A stretch of DNA of 64,000 bases from Mauremys mutica (taxonomy: Eukaryota; Chordata; Testudines; Geoemydidae), in assembly GCF_020497125.1 (NCBI RefSeq), contig NC_059081.1:61152768-61216767 (forward strand). The letters run 5' to 3'. Shown piece after piece: positions 44,924 to 56,290 of this stretch. The position numbers and the translations under genes were made by a program. Below the pieces are notes generated by a model, which saw only the letters and a program-made list of their open reading frames with translations, did no database searches and was not told where the DNA came from. How positions within the stretch are numbered: the first letter of the stretch is position 1; each line of letters opens with the position of its first letter.

Positions 44924-45841
44924 GCTCCTTGGTATGCTTACTCAGCAGGCTGAGATGACATGGCCAGGTTTGCCACAGTAGAAGCACAGGTAGCACTGAG
45001 AGTGCCATTCTTTTTCTTCAGGAGTGAGCCGCTGATGAGTCAGATTGTCTTGTGTAGGTTCAGTAGGTGATGCAGAAGGTGAGGTTGCAGTACACAAGTA
45101 GAGGGACTGCAGGGAAACCTCTTTTCTCCACTCTTCGTGCTCGCAGCTGCTTGTCTATGCAGATGGCATGGTCCACAAGAGCATCTAGGCTTGTAGGCAT
45201 CTCTACAAAGGCCAGTTCATGTTTGATTTCTTCCTGCAAGCCCCACCACTGCACTGCTTTCGTTCTACTCTGTATCCTCTGTGAAGCTGCAGAATTGTGC
45301 CACATAGGAGGCCATTGTGCCTGGTCCCTGATGGAGTCACTTTAGGGTGGGTCACCAAAGATGGTTGAGATCAACTGAAGAAAGCACTGGGCTGGGCTAT
45401 GGCAGCACTGGGCTGGGCTATCGCCTTCCAGCAGACTCAGTCTAAAATGTCTCCTGTCAGTAGGCTGATTACTAAGGTCACCTTGAACTGGTCAGAGGTA
45501 TAAATCAAGAACAGAATGTGGCATTGGTTCATGAAGTCTGAGAACCACCAGCAGTTCCCATTGAACCTTTCAGGCGAGGGTTTCTCAGGCTTCTGTTCAG
45601 GGCAGAGCACTGCAGGTGGTGCTTGCAGCACAGCATTCTCAGCAATAAGCTGCTTCACTTACTCCTGCTGCTGCTGGTTTCCCCCATCAGCTGTGCAGCT
45701 TGGGCCTGCAGTGATTGATTTTCTGCCTGGAGGTGGAAGGCCCATTCGAGTGATCCAGTGCTTCTGGTGACTGTGGCGGTGCGGCTGGGATCATCCTTCT
45801 TGCACAGGGCTTGGTCTTTTAGAGTTATTGTCCAAATAACC
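44924..45841 (-). pseudogene. Gypsy gag with CCHC zinc knuckle, fragmented
   Basis: Minus frames 45658-45437 (KPEKPSPERFNGNCWWFSDF, a capsid start) and 45305-45060 (LQEEIKHELAFVEMPTSLDA, DHAICIDKQLRARR) are typical of gypsy gag. At 44947-44988 the minus strand encodes CFYCGKPGHVISAC, a perfect C-x2-C-x4-H-x4-C knuckle for nucleic acid binding. The pieces are in different frames. Confidence 0.8.
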
Positions 45842-46382
45842 TGTCATGGCAGAGTCATGGGCAGCCAGACCTAGTGGCCAGACTAGGGTCCACAATCATC
45901 ATGAGACCGGAGTCGAGAGTCAGTTGGGTCAGGTTACTGGCAGATCAGAAGCAGGAGACAGATTTGAGATCAGAGCCACAAGTTGGTAACCAGAGTCAGG
46001 CCAGGTCAGGATACCAGGGGGCCAGAGGCAGGAGACAAACTGGAGATCAGAGCTACAAGTCAGATGCTAGGGATCAAGCCAGGTCAGGATGCCAGGAAGT
46101 CAAGCTGCCAGAGCAGGAGCAAGAAGTACAAGGCACACAGTTCAGAGCAGGGTGGATCCTAGTTGTTCAGACAGTTTCCTGTTTCTGCTGCTGGTGTAAG
46201 TAGGACCAATGGGCCAATCTGCTGCTCTGGAACTCTGCCAATAAGACCTCTGGGGCAGAGCCTCAAACTGGGTCTGGCCCTCTGGGTCCTGGGTAAGCAG
46301 TAGTCAGGCCAAGTGGTGTGTTGGAGCATGGCTGCTCCTGTGAACCCTGTGGACTTGGGTTCAAGGCCTGTGGATTATGACA
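45842..46382 (-). repeat. Ty3/gypsy 5' LTR, 541 bp
   Basis: The LTR runs TGTCATGGCAG to GATTATGACA and shares long blocks with the LTR at 38082-38499. It contains an internal near-duplicated phrase (cagagccacaagt... and cagagctacaagtcag, about 45973 and 46047), so part of the length difference is a duplication here or loss there. It borders gag on its left. Confidence 0.92.
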
Positions 46383-46469
46383 CAGAGAAGATCATAGAAT
46401 CTCAGGGTTGGAAGGGACCTCAGGAGGTCATCTAGTCCAACCCCCTGCTCAAAGCAGGACCAAACCCAA

Positions 46470-48635
46470 CTAAATCATCCCAGCCAGGGCTTTGTCAAGC
46501 CTGACCTTAAAAACCTCTAAGGAAGGAGATTCCACTACCTCCCTAGGTAACCCATTCCAGTTCTTCACCACCCTACTAGTGAAAAAGTTTTTCCTAATAT
46601 CCAGCCTAAACCTCCCCCTCTGCAACTTGAGACCATTACTCCTTGTTCTGTCATCTTCTACCACTGAGAACAGTCTAGATCCATCCTCTTTGGAACCCCC
46701 TTTCAGGTAGTTGAAATCAGCTATCAAATCCCCCCTCATTCTTCTCTTCTGCAGACTAAACAATCCCAGTTCCCTCAGCCTCTCCTCATAAGTCATGTGC
46801 TCCAGCCCCCTAATCATTTTCGTTGCCCTCCTCTGGACTCTCTCCAATTTATCCACATCCTTCGTGTAGTGTGGGGCCCAAAACTGGACACAGTACTCCA
46901 AATGAGGCCTCACCAGTGCTGAGTAGAGGGGAATGATCACATCCCTCGATCTGCTGGAAATGCCCCTACTTATACAACCCAAAATGCCATTAGCCTTCTT
47001 GGCAACAAGGGCACACTGTTGACTCATATTCAGCTTTTCGTCCACCGTAACCACTAGGTCCTTTTCTGCAGAACTGCTGCCCAGCCATTCGGTCCCTAGT
47101 CTGTAGCAGTGCATGGGATTCTTCCGTCCTAAGTGCAGGACTCTGCACTTGTCCTTGTTGAACCTCATCATATTTCTTTTGGCCCAATCCTCTAATTTGT
47201 CTAGGTCCCTCTGTATCCTAGCCCTACCCTCCAGCGTATCAACCACTCCTCCCAGTTTAGTGTCATCTGCAAACTTGCTAAGGGTGCAGTCCACACCATT
47301 CTCCAGATCGTTAATGAAGATATTGAACAAAACCGGCCCCAGCACTGACCCTTGGGGCACTCCACTTGATACCGGCTGCCAACTAGACATGGAACCATTG
47401 ATCACTACCCGTTGAGCCCGACCATCTAGCCAGTTTTCTATCCACCTTACCGTCCATTCATCCAGCCCATACTTCTTTAACTTGCTGGCAAGAATACTGT
47501 GGGAGACTGTATCAAAAGCTTTGCTAAAGTCCAGAAATAGTACATCCACTGCTTTCCCCTCATCCACAGAGCCGGTTATCTCGTCATAGAAGGCAATTAG
47601 GTTAGTCAGGCATGACTTGCCCTTGGTGAATCCATGCTGACTGTTCCTGATCACTTTCCCTTCCTTTAAGTGGTTCAGGATTGATTCCTTGAGGACCTGT
47701 TCCATGATTTTTCCAGGGACTGAGGTGAGACTGACTGGCCTGTAGTTCCCTGGATCTTCCTTCTTCCCTTTTTTAAAGATGGGCACTACATTAGCTTTTT
47801 TCCAGTCATCCGGGACCTCCCCCGATCACCATGATTTTTCAAAGATAATGGCCAATGGCTCTGCAATCTCATTGGCCAACTCCTTTAGCACCCTCGGATG
47901 CAGCGCATCCGGCCCCATGGACTTGTGCTCGTCCAGCTTTTCTAAATAGCCCCGAACTACTTCTTTCTCCACAGAGAGCTGGTCACCTCCTCCCCATACC
48001 GTGCTGCAGAGTGCAGCTGTCTGGGAGCTGACCTTGTCTGTGAAGACAGAGGCAAAAAAAGCATTGAGTACACTAGCTTTCTCCACATCCTCTGTCACTA
48101 GGTTCCCTCCCTCATTCAGCAAGGGGCCCACACTTTCCTTGACTTTCTTCCTGTTGCTAACGTACCTAAAGAAACCCTTCTTGTTACTCCTAACATCTCC
48201 GGCTAGCTGCAACTCCAAGTGTGATTTGGCCTTCCTGATTTCACTCCTGCATGCCTGAACAATACTTTTATACTCCTCCCTGGTTATTTGTCCAATCTTC
48301 CACTTCTTGTAAGCGGTTCTTTTGTGTTTAAGACGAGCAAGGATTTCACTGTTAAGCCAAGCTGGTCGCCTGCCATATTTACTTTTCTTCCTACACATCG
48401 GGATGGTTTGTTCCTGCAACCTCAATAAGGTTTCTTTGAAATACAGCCAGCTTTCCTCGACTCCTTTCCCCGTCATGTTATTCTCCCAGGGGACCTTGCC
48501 CATCAGTTCCCTGAGGGAGTCGAAGTCTGCTTTTCTGAAGTCCAGGGTCTCTGTTCTACTGCTTTCCCTTTTTCCTTGTGTCAGGATCCTGAACTCGACC
48601 ATCTCATGGTCACTGCCTCCCAGGTTCCCATCCAC
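46470..48635 (-). pseudogene. CR1 ORF2, linker and reverse transcriptase part
   Basis: From 48635 the frame has the last endonuclease motif (LGGSDHEMVEF), a basic linker (RRPAWLNSEILARLKHKR) and PDALHPRVLKEL. After a TGA at 47826-47828 the same frame continues with [62 protein letters not shown] and the catalytic FADDTKL. It then runs through a thumb-like region to a stop at 46470, about 80 bp from the element end. All reverse transcriptase motifs are intact; only the TGA interrupts them. Confidence 0.95.
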
Positions 48636-48649
48636 TATTGCTTCCTCTA

Positions 48650-49318
48650 CTATTTCTTCCCTGTTTGTGAGCAGCAGGTCAAGAAGAGCTTTTCCCCAGT
48701 TGGTTCCTCCAGCACTTGCACCAGGAAATTGTCCCCTACACTTTCCAGAAACTTCCTAGATTGTCTGTGCACTGCTGTATTGCTCTCCCAGCAGGTATCG
48801 GGGTGATTAAAGTCACCCATGAGAACCAGGGCCTGTGATCTAGCAACTTCTGTTAGTTGCTGGAAGAAAGCCTCGTCCACCTCATCCCCCTGGTCCGGTG
48901 GTCTGTAGCAGACTCCCACCACGACATTACTCTTGTTGTTCATACTTCTAAATTTAATCCAGAGACACTCAGGTTTTTCTGCAGTTTCATACTGGAGCTC
49001 TGAGCAGTCATACTGCTCTCTTACGTACAACGCAACTCCTCCACCTTTTCTGCCCTGCCTGTCCTTCCTGAACAGTTTATATCCATCCATGACAGTACTC
49101 CAATCATGTGAGTTATCCCACCAAGTCTCTGTTATTCCAATTACATCATAATTCCCTGACTGTGCCAGGACTTCTAGTTCTCCCTGCTTGTTCCCCAGGC
49201 TTCTTGCATTTGTGTATAGGCACTTAAGATAACTCGCTGATTGTCCCGCTTTCTCGGTCTGAGACAGGAGTCCTCCCCTCTTGCAGTCTCCTGCTTGTGC
49301 TTCCTCCCGGTATCCCAC
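48650..49318 (-). pseudogene. CR1 ORF2 endonuclease part
   Basis: The minus frame encodes an APE-type endonuclease: [44 protein letters not shown] and [14 protein letters not shown], which hold the N, E, Y and D/N residues of the active site. The C-terminal SDH motif is in the next piece after a frameshift near 48640. It cuts target DNA for reverse transcription in intact relatives. Confidence 0.93.
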
Positions 49319-49362
49319 TTCCCCACTTACCTCGGGGCTTTGGTCTCCTTCCCCCGGTGAAC

Positions 49363-49581
49363 CTAGTTTAAAGCTCTCCTCACTAGGTTAGCCAGCCTGC
49401 TTGCAAAGATGCTCTTCCCTCTCTTCGTGAGGTGGAGCCCGTCTCTGCCTAGCAATCCTTCTTCTTGGAAGACCATCCCATTGTCAAAGAATCCAAACCC
49501 TTCTCTCCGACACCATCTGCGTAGCCATTCGTTGATTTCCACGATTCGACGGTCTCTACCCTGGCCTTTTCCTGCCAACAA
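49363..49581 (-). pseudogene. CR1 ORF1 C-terminus, SGNH esterase-like
   Basis: The minus frame contains RRIVEINEWLRRWCRREGF and LGRDGLHLTKRGKSIFASRL. The DGLHL block holds the Asp-x-x-His pair of SGNH/GDSL esterases, a domain known in ORF1 of CR1-type LINEs. Only the end of ORF1 is present because the element is 5'-truncated. ORF2 starts shortly downstream. Confidence 0.82.
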
Positions 49582-49595
49582 GATTCACACTTGAA

Positions 49596-49842
49596 TCAAC
49601 CAAAGCTTCAGGAGCACTTCCCATTAGACTGGCTTTCCAAATGATAAGTCTCATAGTCTTGTGCACAGGATTACTTCCTGAGATCAGTTTACATATGAGG
49701 AAACTGATGAGGTTTATGCTCCAGGTCTAGAATCACTCTCCAGATGTAATGAATGGAAGGGTTTGAGTTCCCAACAGTTTGATAGTCCATTAAATGGTAG
49801 TTCTAGAAATCCAGTCTGACTATAAAGACAGAATTCACTATT
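49596..49842. other. ADAM23: Intronic DNA, no recognised element
   Basis: Sequence between the CR1 5' truncation and the third foldback copy. Nothing identifiable. Confidence 0.45.
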
Positions 49843-49851
49843 CCAAATAAA

Positions 49852-49958
49852 GTATCAGAGGGGTAGCCGTGTTAGTCTGGATCTGTAAAAAGCAACAGAG
49901 TCCTGTGGCACCTTATCTGTTAGTCTTAAAGGTGCCACAGGACTCTCTGTTGCTTATG
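49852..49958 (+). repeat. Foldback retroelement fragment, copy 3, short
   Basis: The leader gtatcagaggggtagccgtg is followed by a short arm pair (agtcctgtggcacctta and aaggtgccacaggact) with the inner arms deleted. The flanks share ccaaataaa (49843-49851 and 49959-49967). Confidence 0.72.
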
Positions 49959-50086
49959 CCAAATAAAAAATCACCAAAATGGATGTGATCAGGAACACCT
50001 TATAGCTGAGGGAACTTGGTCCAGCTCAGATAGGAAACACATACATTTCTTAGCATTGAGGACAGCTCTTCTGGCTTTTCAGAGTA

Positions 50087-50385
50087 CAGTAGAACCTCAG
50101 AGTTACAACCACCTCAGGAATGGTGGTTGTTCATAACTCTGAACAAAACGTTATGGTTGTTCTTTGAAATGTTTACAACTGAACATTGACTTAATACAGT
50201 TTTGAAACTTTGCTATGCAGAAGAAAAATCCCCCCCCCTTTTTTAGTAGTTTATGTTTAACTGTATACTGTATTTGATTGATTTTTTTTGTTTCTTTTTG
50301 TCTCTGCTGCTGCCTAATTGCATACTTCCAGTTCCAAATGAGGTGTGTGGTTGACTGGTCAGTTTGTAACTCTGAGGTTCTACTG
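50087..50385. mobile_element. Tigger/pogo-like MITE, 299 bp
   Basis: The ends CAGTAGAACCTCAGAGTTAC and GTAACTCTGAGGTTCTACTG are perfect 20-bp inverted repeats, flanked by TA on each side (50085-50086 and 50386-50387). This is the Tigger (pogo) pattern within Tc1/mariner. No transposase remains. Confidence 0.9.
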
Positions 50386-50387
50386 TA

Positions 50388-52250
50388 GAATATGAAGCAT
50401 TTACATTCTATTCATGGCACTAAAGAAGGATGAGTCTTTCAGGATTAGGAATCATGTCTTGATCTTTCTTGGATGGGGCCTGAATCATGAGATTCAGGCA
50501 TATTCTGCTCTTCCTGTTGAGCCCTAGAATTCAATAGATCCATGCTTTTCTTTGTAACAAAATCTGCTTCATAGTCATCAGCACCTCTGCTAGTAGAATA
50601 TGTGAAGAACAGTACTCTTTGTATTACATGATGAAAAGATAATACTCCCTGGCTTAATATTCAAGGTCCTTTCATACTTGCCAAGAATGTGTCTTCCCTT
50701 TATGTTGCCCAGATCCAAAACATCTGCAATGTACACATTATGTGGTATAGAAAATCTGCAAAGTTGCAGTTTGGGCCTCATTTATTATGTTTCGGAGACA
50801 CTACAAACTGAATTTACAAGCCTTTGCAAATGTATACTGTGCGAAGAGAGTGCTCTGGCCAGTAGGCCTAGATGATGATCAGATTCTGCATTCCAGTGAG
50901 CTGTGCTTAGGAGAGGCAGGTGGAGTAAGGGGCACCTTTTGGTCTTCCTCTATATTTGGATCAAGTACCTGCCTCACCCTGACGTAACTGAGAGTAGTAA
51001 TTAAACTTCCTATCTAAATTCTGTCCTCATTTGGCAGCAGTGACAGAGCCCATAGATCAATGTTCAAGGCAGAATGTGGAATGAGACTGGTCAGTGCCAT
51101 AACAGCAAGCATTTGAAAGAAAGCAAAAACTTATTACAGATGCCCTAAGTTAAAATACTGCCAGTTTGGAGAACAAATGACACTACAATGTGATACATCC
51201 AAGAAGGGACTGAGGGTAGCTCTGTTGCAGGAGCTGCTGATTGCATACGCTAGTAGAGTTTTGGTAGAAACTGAACAAGGGTACATCCAATAAGAAAAAG
51301 AATTTTTGGCTGCGGTGTTGGGGTAGAGTGATTCTACCAATATGGTCACCCTGTAAAATAGTACAATCAGACCACAAACCGCTAGAGACAGTTATGTTTA
51401 TCCTCTCCGTAGTGATTCGAAAAGGTTGCAGTGCATATTGATGAGCCTCCAGCACTACTAAGTACAGCTCAGATACTGTCTAGGCTGTTTGTTAGTGTTG
51501 GCTGGCACAGTGAGGCGGGAACATGTGCCAGGCATTGGGGAGGTGCTAGCACTGGGAGACAGTGCAAGATGATCAGGATGCTGTCCATCAATGTGATGCA
51601 CTGTCTCACAAAATTTGCATAACTGAGCATGTGAGAAGTTCTATAAACATATGTTTAAGTGCTTTACTTTATCAGGGCCAAAGTGCCCAAAGTCTTGTTG
51701 GGTTGAGCTCTAACTCATTGTGGTTGGGGCATTGAAGCAGTCCCAGATATGTAGAGACTGGACCCATTTATGGTTCCCTGCTTATCTGCTGGGCAGTGGC
51801 AGCAGGGCAGTCTGGGAACACCAGGACCAATGCCGCTCCCAGTCCCCCAAACACTACATGAAGCAGAAGCCCCTCTTTCCATGAGCGGAGCCAGCCCTCT
51901 GGCACCCAAGTGCTGAGTCTTCAGCTATCGGAGTAGCCAGCATGTTTCCACTATACCCACGATCCCCTCTAGTATTAGGGCTGTGTTTTATATTTTTTTT
52001 CTCATCTCTTTGACAGAACGGGGACTTTTGCGGAGGGAGAAGGAGTTTTCAGGCAAGGAAGTTTGGGAAGGATAAAGGGTGAGACTGAGTTGAGTTGAGT
52101 CCTGCCAGGATATTAGAGGCATTGAAAAGAAATGTTAAGAGTTACTAAAATAGTTTGAGTTTGTAGATGAAGGTTGAGTAAAGAACTAATATAATAGATA
52201 GGAAGAGGGGTGATTAAGGTTAATAGATAATCTGTAATATGTTTTTTCAC
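50388..52250. other. ADAM23: Intronic DNA, no recognised element
   Basis: Mixed-composition intron without supported genes or element ends. Short frames on both strands have no recognisable relatives. Confidence 0.5.
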
Positions 52251-52254
52251 ACTA

Positions 52255-52310
52255 TAGACTTTAAGCTCTTGGGACAGGCACTGTGTCTGTGTATTACTTT
52301 GATATGAATA
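52255..52310 (+). repeat. L2-like 3' end fragment (weak)
   Basis: The phrase gactttaagctcttgggaca followed by ggcactgtgtctgtgtatt resembles the 3' region of ancient L2 elements. The fragment is short. Confidence 0.35.
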
Positions 52311-52694
52311 ATATATATAAAACTTATTTGAAAACAATAATTAAACTAACCATACATTGGTCAGTTAGACCCAGTGGAAACAAAACTCATAGAGTCAATT
52401 TATATTCATTTTAATTATTGTATACATTAAAAACAAATGAAATCATACTAATGTAAGACTAACATAATGGAAATTCAGCCAGTGAGTCAAATTCCCCTTA
52501 GTCTAAAGTCTTTCTTGCCTCAAAATGCAGCAGCAAGCCATTTTCTGGAGACAGCTTTCTTGATTCTTTTAATTTACTAGGTTATAAAAAAAAAGATTCA
52601 AGAATTTCAGCTAAAATGATAAAATTACAGTGATTACATCTACATTTTCTGTTTTTAAGAAATACCATACACAATCTTTTTTTTTTTTTTACAG

Positions 52695-52758
52695 TGATTT
52701 GTTATCCTCTGATTATGTGGAGATTCACTATGAAGATGGAAAACCACAATTTTCTAAG
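52695..52758 (+). CDS. ADAM23: ADAM23 coding exon (prodomain), 64 bp
   Basis: A long T tract ending in tttacag precedes the exon, and gtacta follows. The first base completes the Asn codon carried over from the exon at 430-506. The exon then encodes DLLSSDYVEIHYEDGKPQFS followed by K and ends in phase 0. It is part of the ADAM propeptide, next to the segment that carries the GGEHCYYHG motif in the next exon. The upstream intron is 52.2 kb, the downstream intron 4.2 kb. Confidence 0.95.
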
Positions 52759-53206
52759 GTACTATATGTATTAAATAACAGAGACTTATTCTCCCCTCCC
52801 CCCATACAATGATAATGCAGTAAAACACAAACTTTCTGTGTTGTTTACAATATTTATCAAATACCAAAAGGCATTTACCTCATATATCAAGGAATTGTGA
52901 TCTTGTCTATCTGATGAAGATTCTTCAGCAGATGACAGGAGAAAAATTGTAAAAAGTGTGGGCAATTAGCTGCAAATGAAAGTGCCAAAGATGAAAGCTA
53001 CAGTTCGTAAAGTATAATTTTTTCAGTTGCTCCCACACTAGAGGTCACAATCACTAAAATCTTCATTAAACATTTACTTCGCCTAAACATAACACTTCGC
53101 ATAAAAGTGCAAGGCTAAGTTGTGATGGGAAGTCAGTGTAAACACTTGCAATGGCTTTTCTTTGCAAGAGTTTTTATAAAACCATGAATCAGAAAAATAC
53201 ATACTG
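52759..53206. other. ADAM23: ADAM23 intron, no recognised element
   Basis: AT-rich intron beginning at the gtacta donor. Nothing else is visible. Confidence 0.5.
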
Positions 53207-53663
53207 GGTGAAATTCACCCCTCTTCAGAATGTCAGCAGAAAGCCTATGCACCACTTAAGTCCTCAAATTAGAGCTAAAGTAGAATTTAAGCAGTGCATA
53301 GGCTTTGGACAGAGATAAATTTTGCCCTTGAGAGAGAGGATTGCATGACCTAGTCCTTTGAGGAGACAGGGGAACAAAAATAGGTGTGTGTTTTTTTGAT
53401 TTAAATAGCACAAGGGATGATTACTATATTACTGGAATGTAGAATAGCAGAGAGAAAGGAAGGATATAAAATAAATGTTAAGGCAAGAATGTCTTTGTTT
53501 AAGTTAACTGAGCTCTTAGACTTCTAAAATCGCCATAAATGCCAGAGTACAGTAGAAGTCGCAAGTCACTTTTCAGGAAACTTGTCTCTGCAGAGGGCCA
53601 GAAGGACAGCACAACATGTAAATCTTACTTTTACGCCCTCACAACCAGGGTGAATTTCACCCT
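53207..53663. repeat. Decayed palindromic MITE with an internal insertion
   Basis: The outer ends gggtgaaattcacccc (53207) and gggtgaatttcaccct (about 53648) are inverted copies. A second inner pair, gcctatgcaccacttaa and ttaagcagtgcataggc, lies at 53254-53307. The spacing suggests that a foreign segment separates the right arm from the rest. Confidence 0.6.
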
Positions 53664-56189
53664 TTATGTGGTTGCTATTTGTCCAGTTGCTGTATGTCCA
53701 TTTGCTTAATCTGACCTCCTCATTGAAGATCTTAATTAGAGTTCAAATACAGTAGCTTTTATTCTAATGTATCAATTTATACTCTCTTCCTTGGAAAAAA
53801 TAATTTCGTGCAGCATATCAAGGGAATTGCTTAGTTTTGTTAAGACATTACTGAAGAGAGCAGGCAAAAATGCCAAAGGAAGCAAGAAAACAATCCCTTC
53901 TGGCTTTTACACAGACTCAAGCAACTGTCAGCTGCAGCACCAGCAATGAGCACTGCGGTTGCTGAATCATGAGTCTAACTGGAGGATTATATTAGAACTT
54001 TAGACTCAGCAAATGGGCCACCTTTGCATGCTGCAGTAATTAGATCCAAACTTTCTGAAGGATATTTTCTGAGTTGATTGACTTAGAAACACCAATAGGG
54101 CTCTTGAGGTCACATGGTCCACAAGAGGCATAATTAACAAAAATAAAGAAAATATCTTTCTTAGGGATTTTTTAATCTGCTCAGTCTTATTTAGATATAT
54201 TTGACGAATGGCAAACTGTTTATTTCTTGTTGAATATAGAGAAGTGAAATCTTGATGAAAACATCTCTCTCTAGAACTAGAGTATATAGCTTTATTATAG
54301 GGGTGAAAATAACCAGGATCAAATTGTGATCTCCTCACTCCCATGAGTGAATAATCCTATTAAATTTCTTGGAACTACTTGTGTGAGTAAAATAATCACA
54401 ATTTAGCTCTTAGGAAGAACTGTTTAAATAAGACGAGTTCCATAAACTCCAGAATACAGGCCAGTGCATAATGCATATATGGGTAACTGTCATGTAACAA
54501 TGGTTATTTACTTAATTTTATTAGAGTATATGAACTTAATTGTGCACAGTAAAGGTTGTGCTATACTTTTTCCAGATTCTGAACAGAACATTTAACAAAA
54601 TAAACAAGATACAAAATGAAATTGCTGCTGATGTTTACAGTTCACTAAAAAGTATTACATGCCTGGTGATTCCTTAGGGTACATGGTAAGTTAGAACAAT
54701 TGGAAGAAGCAGTGTGACAGCACTGTATTTACACTTTTCTCAATAAAACTATTGCAAGCATTTTTTTTTCCACCTTGATTTTAGCTAGGATTGTTGTTGA
54801 CATATATTAAAGGTCAGGTCCTTAACTGTTGTAAATCAGCATGAATCCATTGCCTTTAGTGGAACTACATTGACATGTACTAGCTGAGGATCTGGCATTA
54901 AAAGCTTCTAAATTCTTCAGCACTTTCTCTTACATGTTCACTCTCTTTAAAAATTTAAATTGAGACTCATGTTTTCAATGTAAGTATATAAGGCCTGAAT
55001 GGTTTCTAGGTTTGCTCTTGCTGCCAGCCTTCTAATAATAAAAATCAAGTGCACTGTACTTGTTTACTGAATTGAACTATTCACATGAAATGAAATTCTG
55101 CCACCCTTATTCACAATGAACAGTCTCTTAAGGCTTTAGCAGTCCCATCAAAAAATGACTCATGTGGCTCACTGTAATTTAGGGATTAGTAATTTTGCTA
55201 TTCAGTAATAAGGATAGAATTAGATTTTAAACCTATCAGACTATAGATACGGGATATAGATTTTGTTCTATTAATTTGTTGGTATTTTTGCAGTTGCCTA
55301 AAGTATAGAATCCATAGACTACTCTAAAGGTTTTAATTTTTCTTTTCAAAGACTTGACTACTTACAGTCAAAATTAAATATTTATTAATACCACAGTGCT
55401 GCTCTACTTTCACAGCATACAGAAATTAAATAGAAAGGATTTGGGACAAGGAAGAAGATCATTTATATATTGTTCCTGAGACTGTATTTTTTAACACCAA
55501 AGAATATTTTGACAACATTTCTGTCATTTATTTCTATCTCTGTTGCTGGCTCCCATATTTACCTCTTGCTTATTATGTCATTCTGCTTCTCAGTGGGGTT
55601 TCTTTTTGTCCCCTGAGTTTTTGATATTATCAAATAATAAAAGGTCTTAATTTCCAGCTAAGATTACTCAATTTTATCTTGCCTTTATTCAGACCCTGCA
55701 AATTTGGGAAGAAACTTCTTACATCCTCCCCATCACTAGGCACCCAAATAAGGGGCAAGTACAGTCTGTCCACACATTTTATACGGTATGCCATGGAAGA
55801 GGCCTGGGTCCAGTCTTTGAAGAGTGCCTCATTTCCAGAGCACCATTCTGTGCATGGAATGAGGCAGTGCTCCTATGGAACTAGTAGTATGCATTAGTGT
55901 AGTTAAAACTGTGTCCTAATTGGAGCTGGTCAGGAAGTGCTAAAAAAAATTTTCAGAAATTTTCTGATGGGGGAAAAAAGTTCTGTTTATGTGAGAGGAA
56001 GTAGATGGTGGCAAAATAGGTGATTGAGACTGTGCACATGTTCATCAATGAAATTGAAGAAATAGTGCTGTTTCACCATGATTATGGCAGAGCTAAAGGA
56101 GAACAGAACAAATTTGTCGTGGATGAAGCTCATATAGTCATTTCTTGTCTTGCTTCTCGCTTCCTCTCGTGTGTGAAGGTTAACTATTT
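53664..56189. other. ADAM23: ADAM23 intron, no recognised element
   Basis: AT-rich intron. The open frames are short and unrelated to known proteins. Confidence 0.5.
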
Positions 56190-56290
56190 ACTCTGTAAGT
56201 TCTCTGAGGCATGGACTTTGCATTCATATCTGTCTATGAAGTGCCCAACATACTTGTGGATCTTTACTAATATATTTTATTTAAGGTCTG
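56190..56290 (+). repeat. L2-like 3' end fragment (weak)
   Basis: The run ctgtaagttctctgaggcat followed by gactttgcattcatatctgt resembles an old L2 3' end. Low confidence because it is short and diverged. Confidence 0.35.

Larger units (their letters stand above)
38082..46382 (-). mobile_element. Ty3/gypsy chromodomain retrotransposon, degraded and nested, 8.3 kb
   Basis: Two related LTRs bound the element. The outer ends are TGTTATAG (38082) and TGACA (46382), with an exact 5-bp duplication, cagag, at 38077-38081 and 46383-46387. Minus-strand coding remnants run right to left in the order gag with a zinc knuckle, protease, reverse transcriptase, RNase H, integrase and chromodomain, which is the Ty3/gypsy chromovirus order. 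The interior was later invaded by two solo LTRs (42096-43254, 43554-44477), a hAT element (39519-40321) and a SINE (39226-39400). Many frameshifts and stops show it is inactive. Confidence 0.92.
46391..49595 (-). mobile_element. CR1 LINE, long and well preserved
   Basis: The + strand start atcatagaatctcagggttgg is the inverted CR1 3' terminus. The minus strand then carries a complete ORF2 and the last part of ORF1, so the copy is about 3.2 kb and 5'-truncated. It lies three bases beyond the gypsy target duplication. ORF2 has only one frameshift (about 48640) and one in-frame stop (47826-47828), so it is younger than most elements here. CR1 copies normally lack clear target duplications, and I see none. 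Confidence 0.95.

Noticed and set aside
46470..47786. Host gene with a 438-codon frame
   Set aside because: It is the reverse transcriptase portion of CR1 ORF2, with all the hallmark motifs and a CR1 3' end just downstream.
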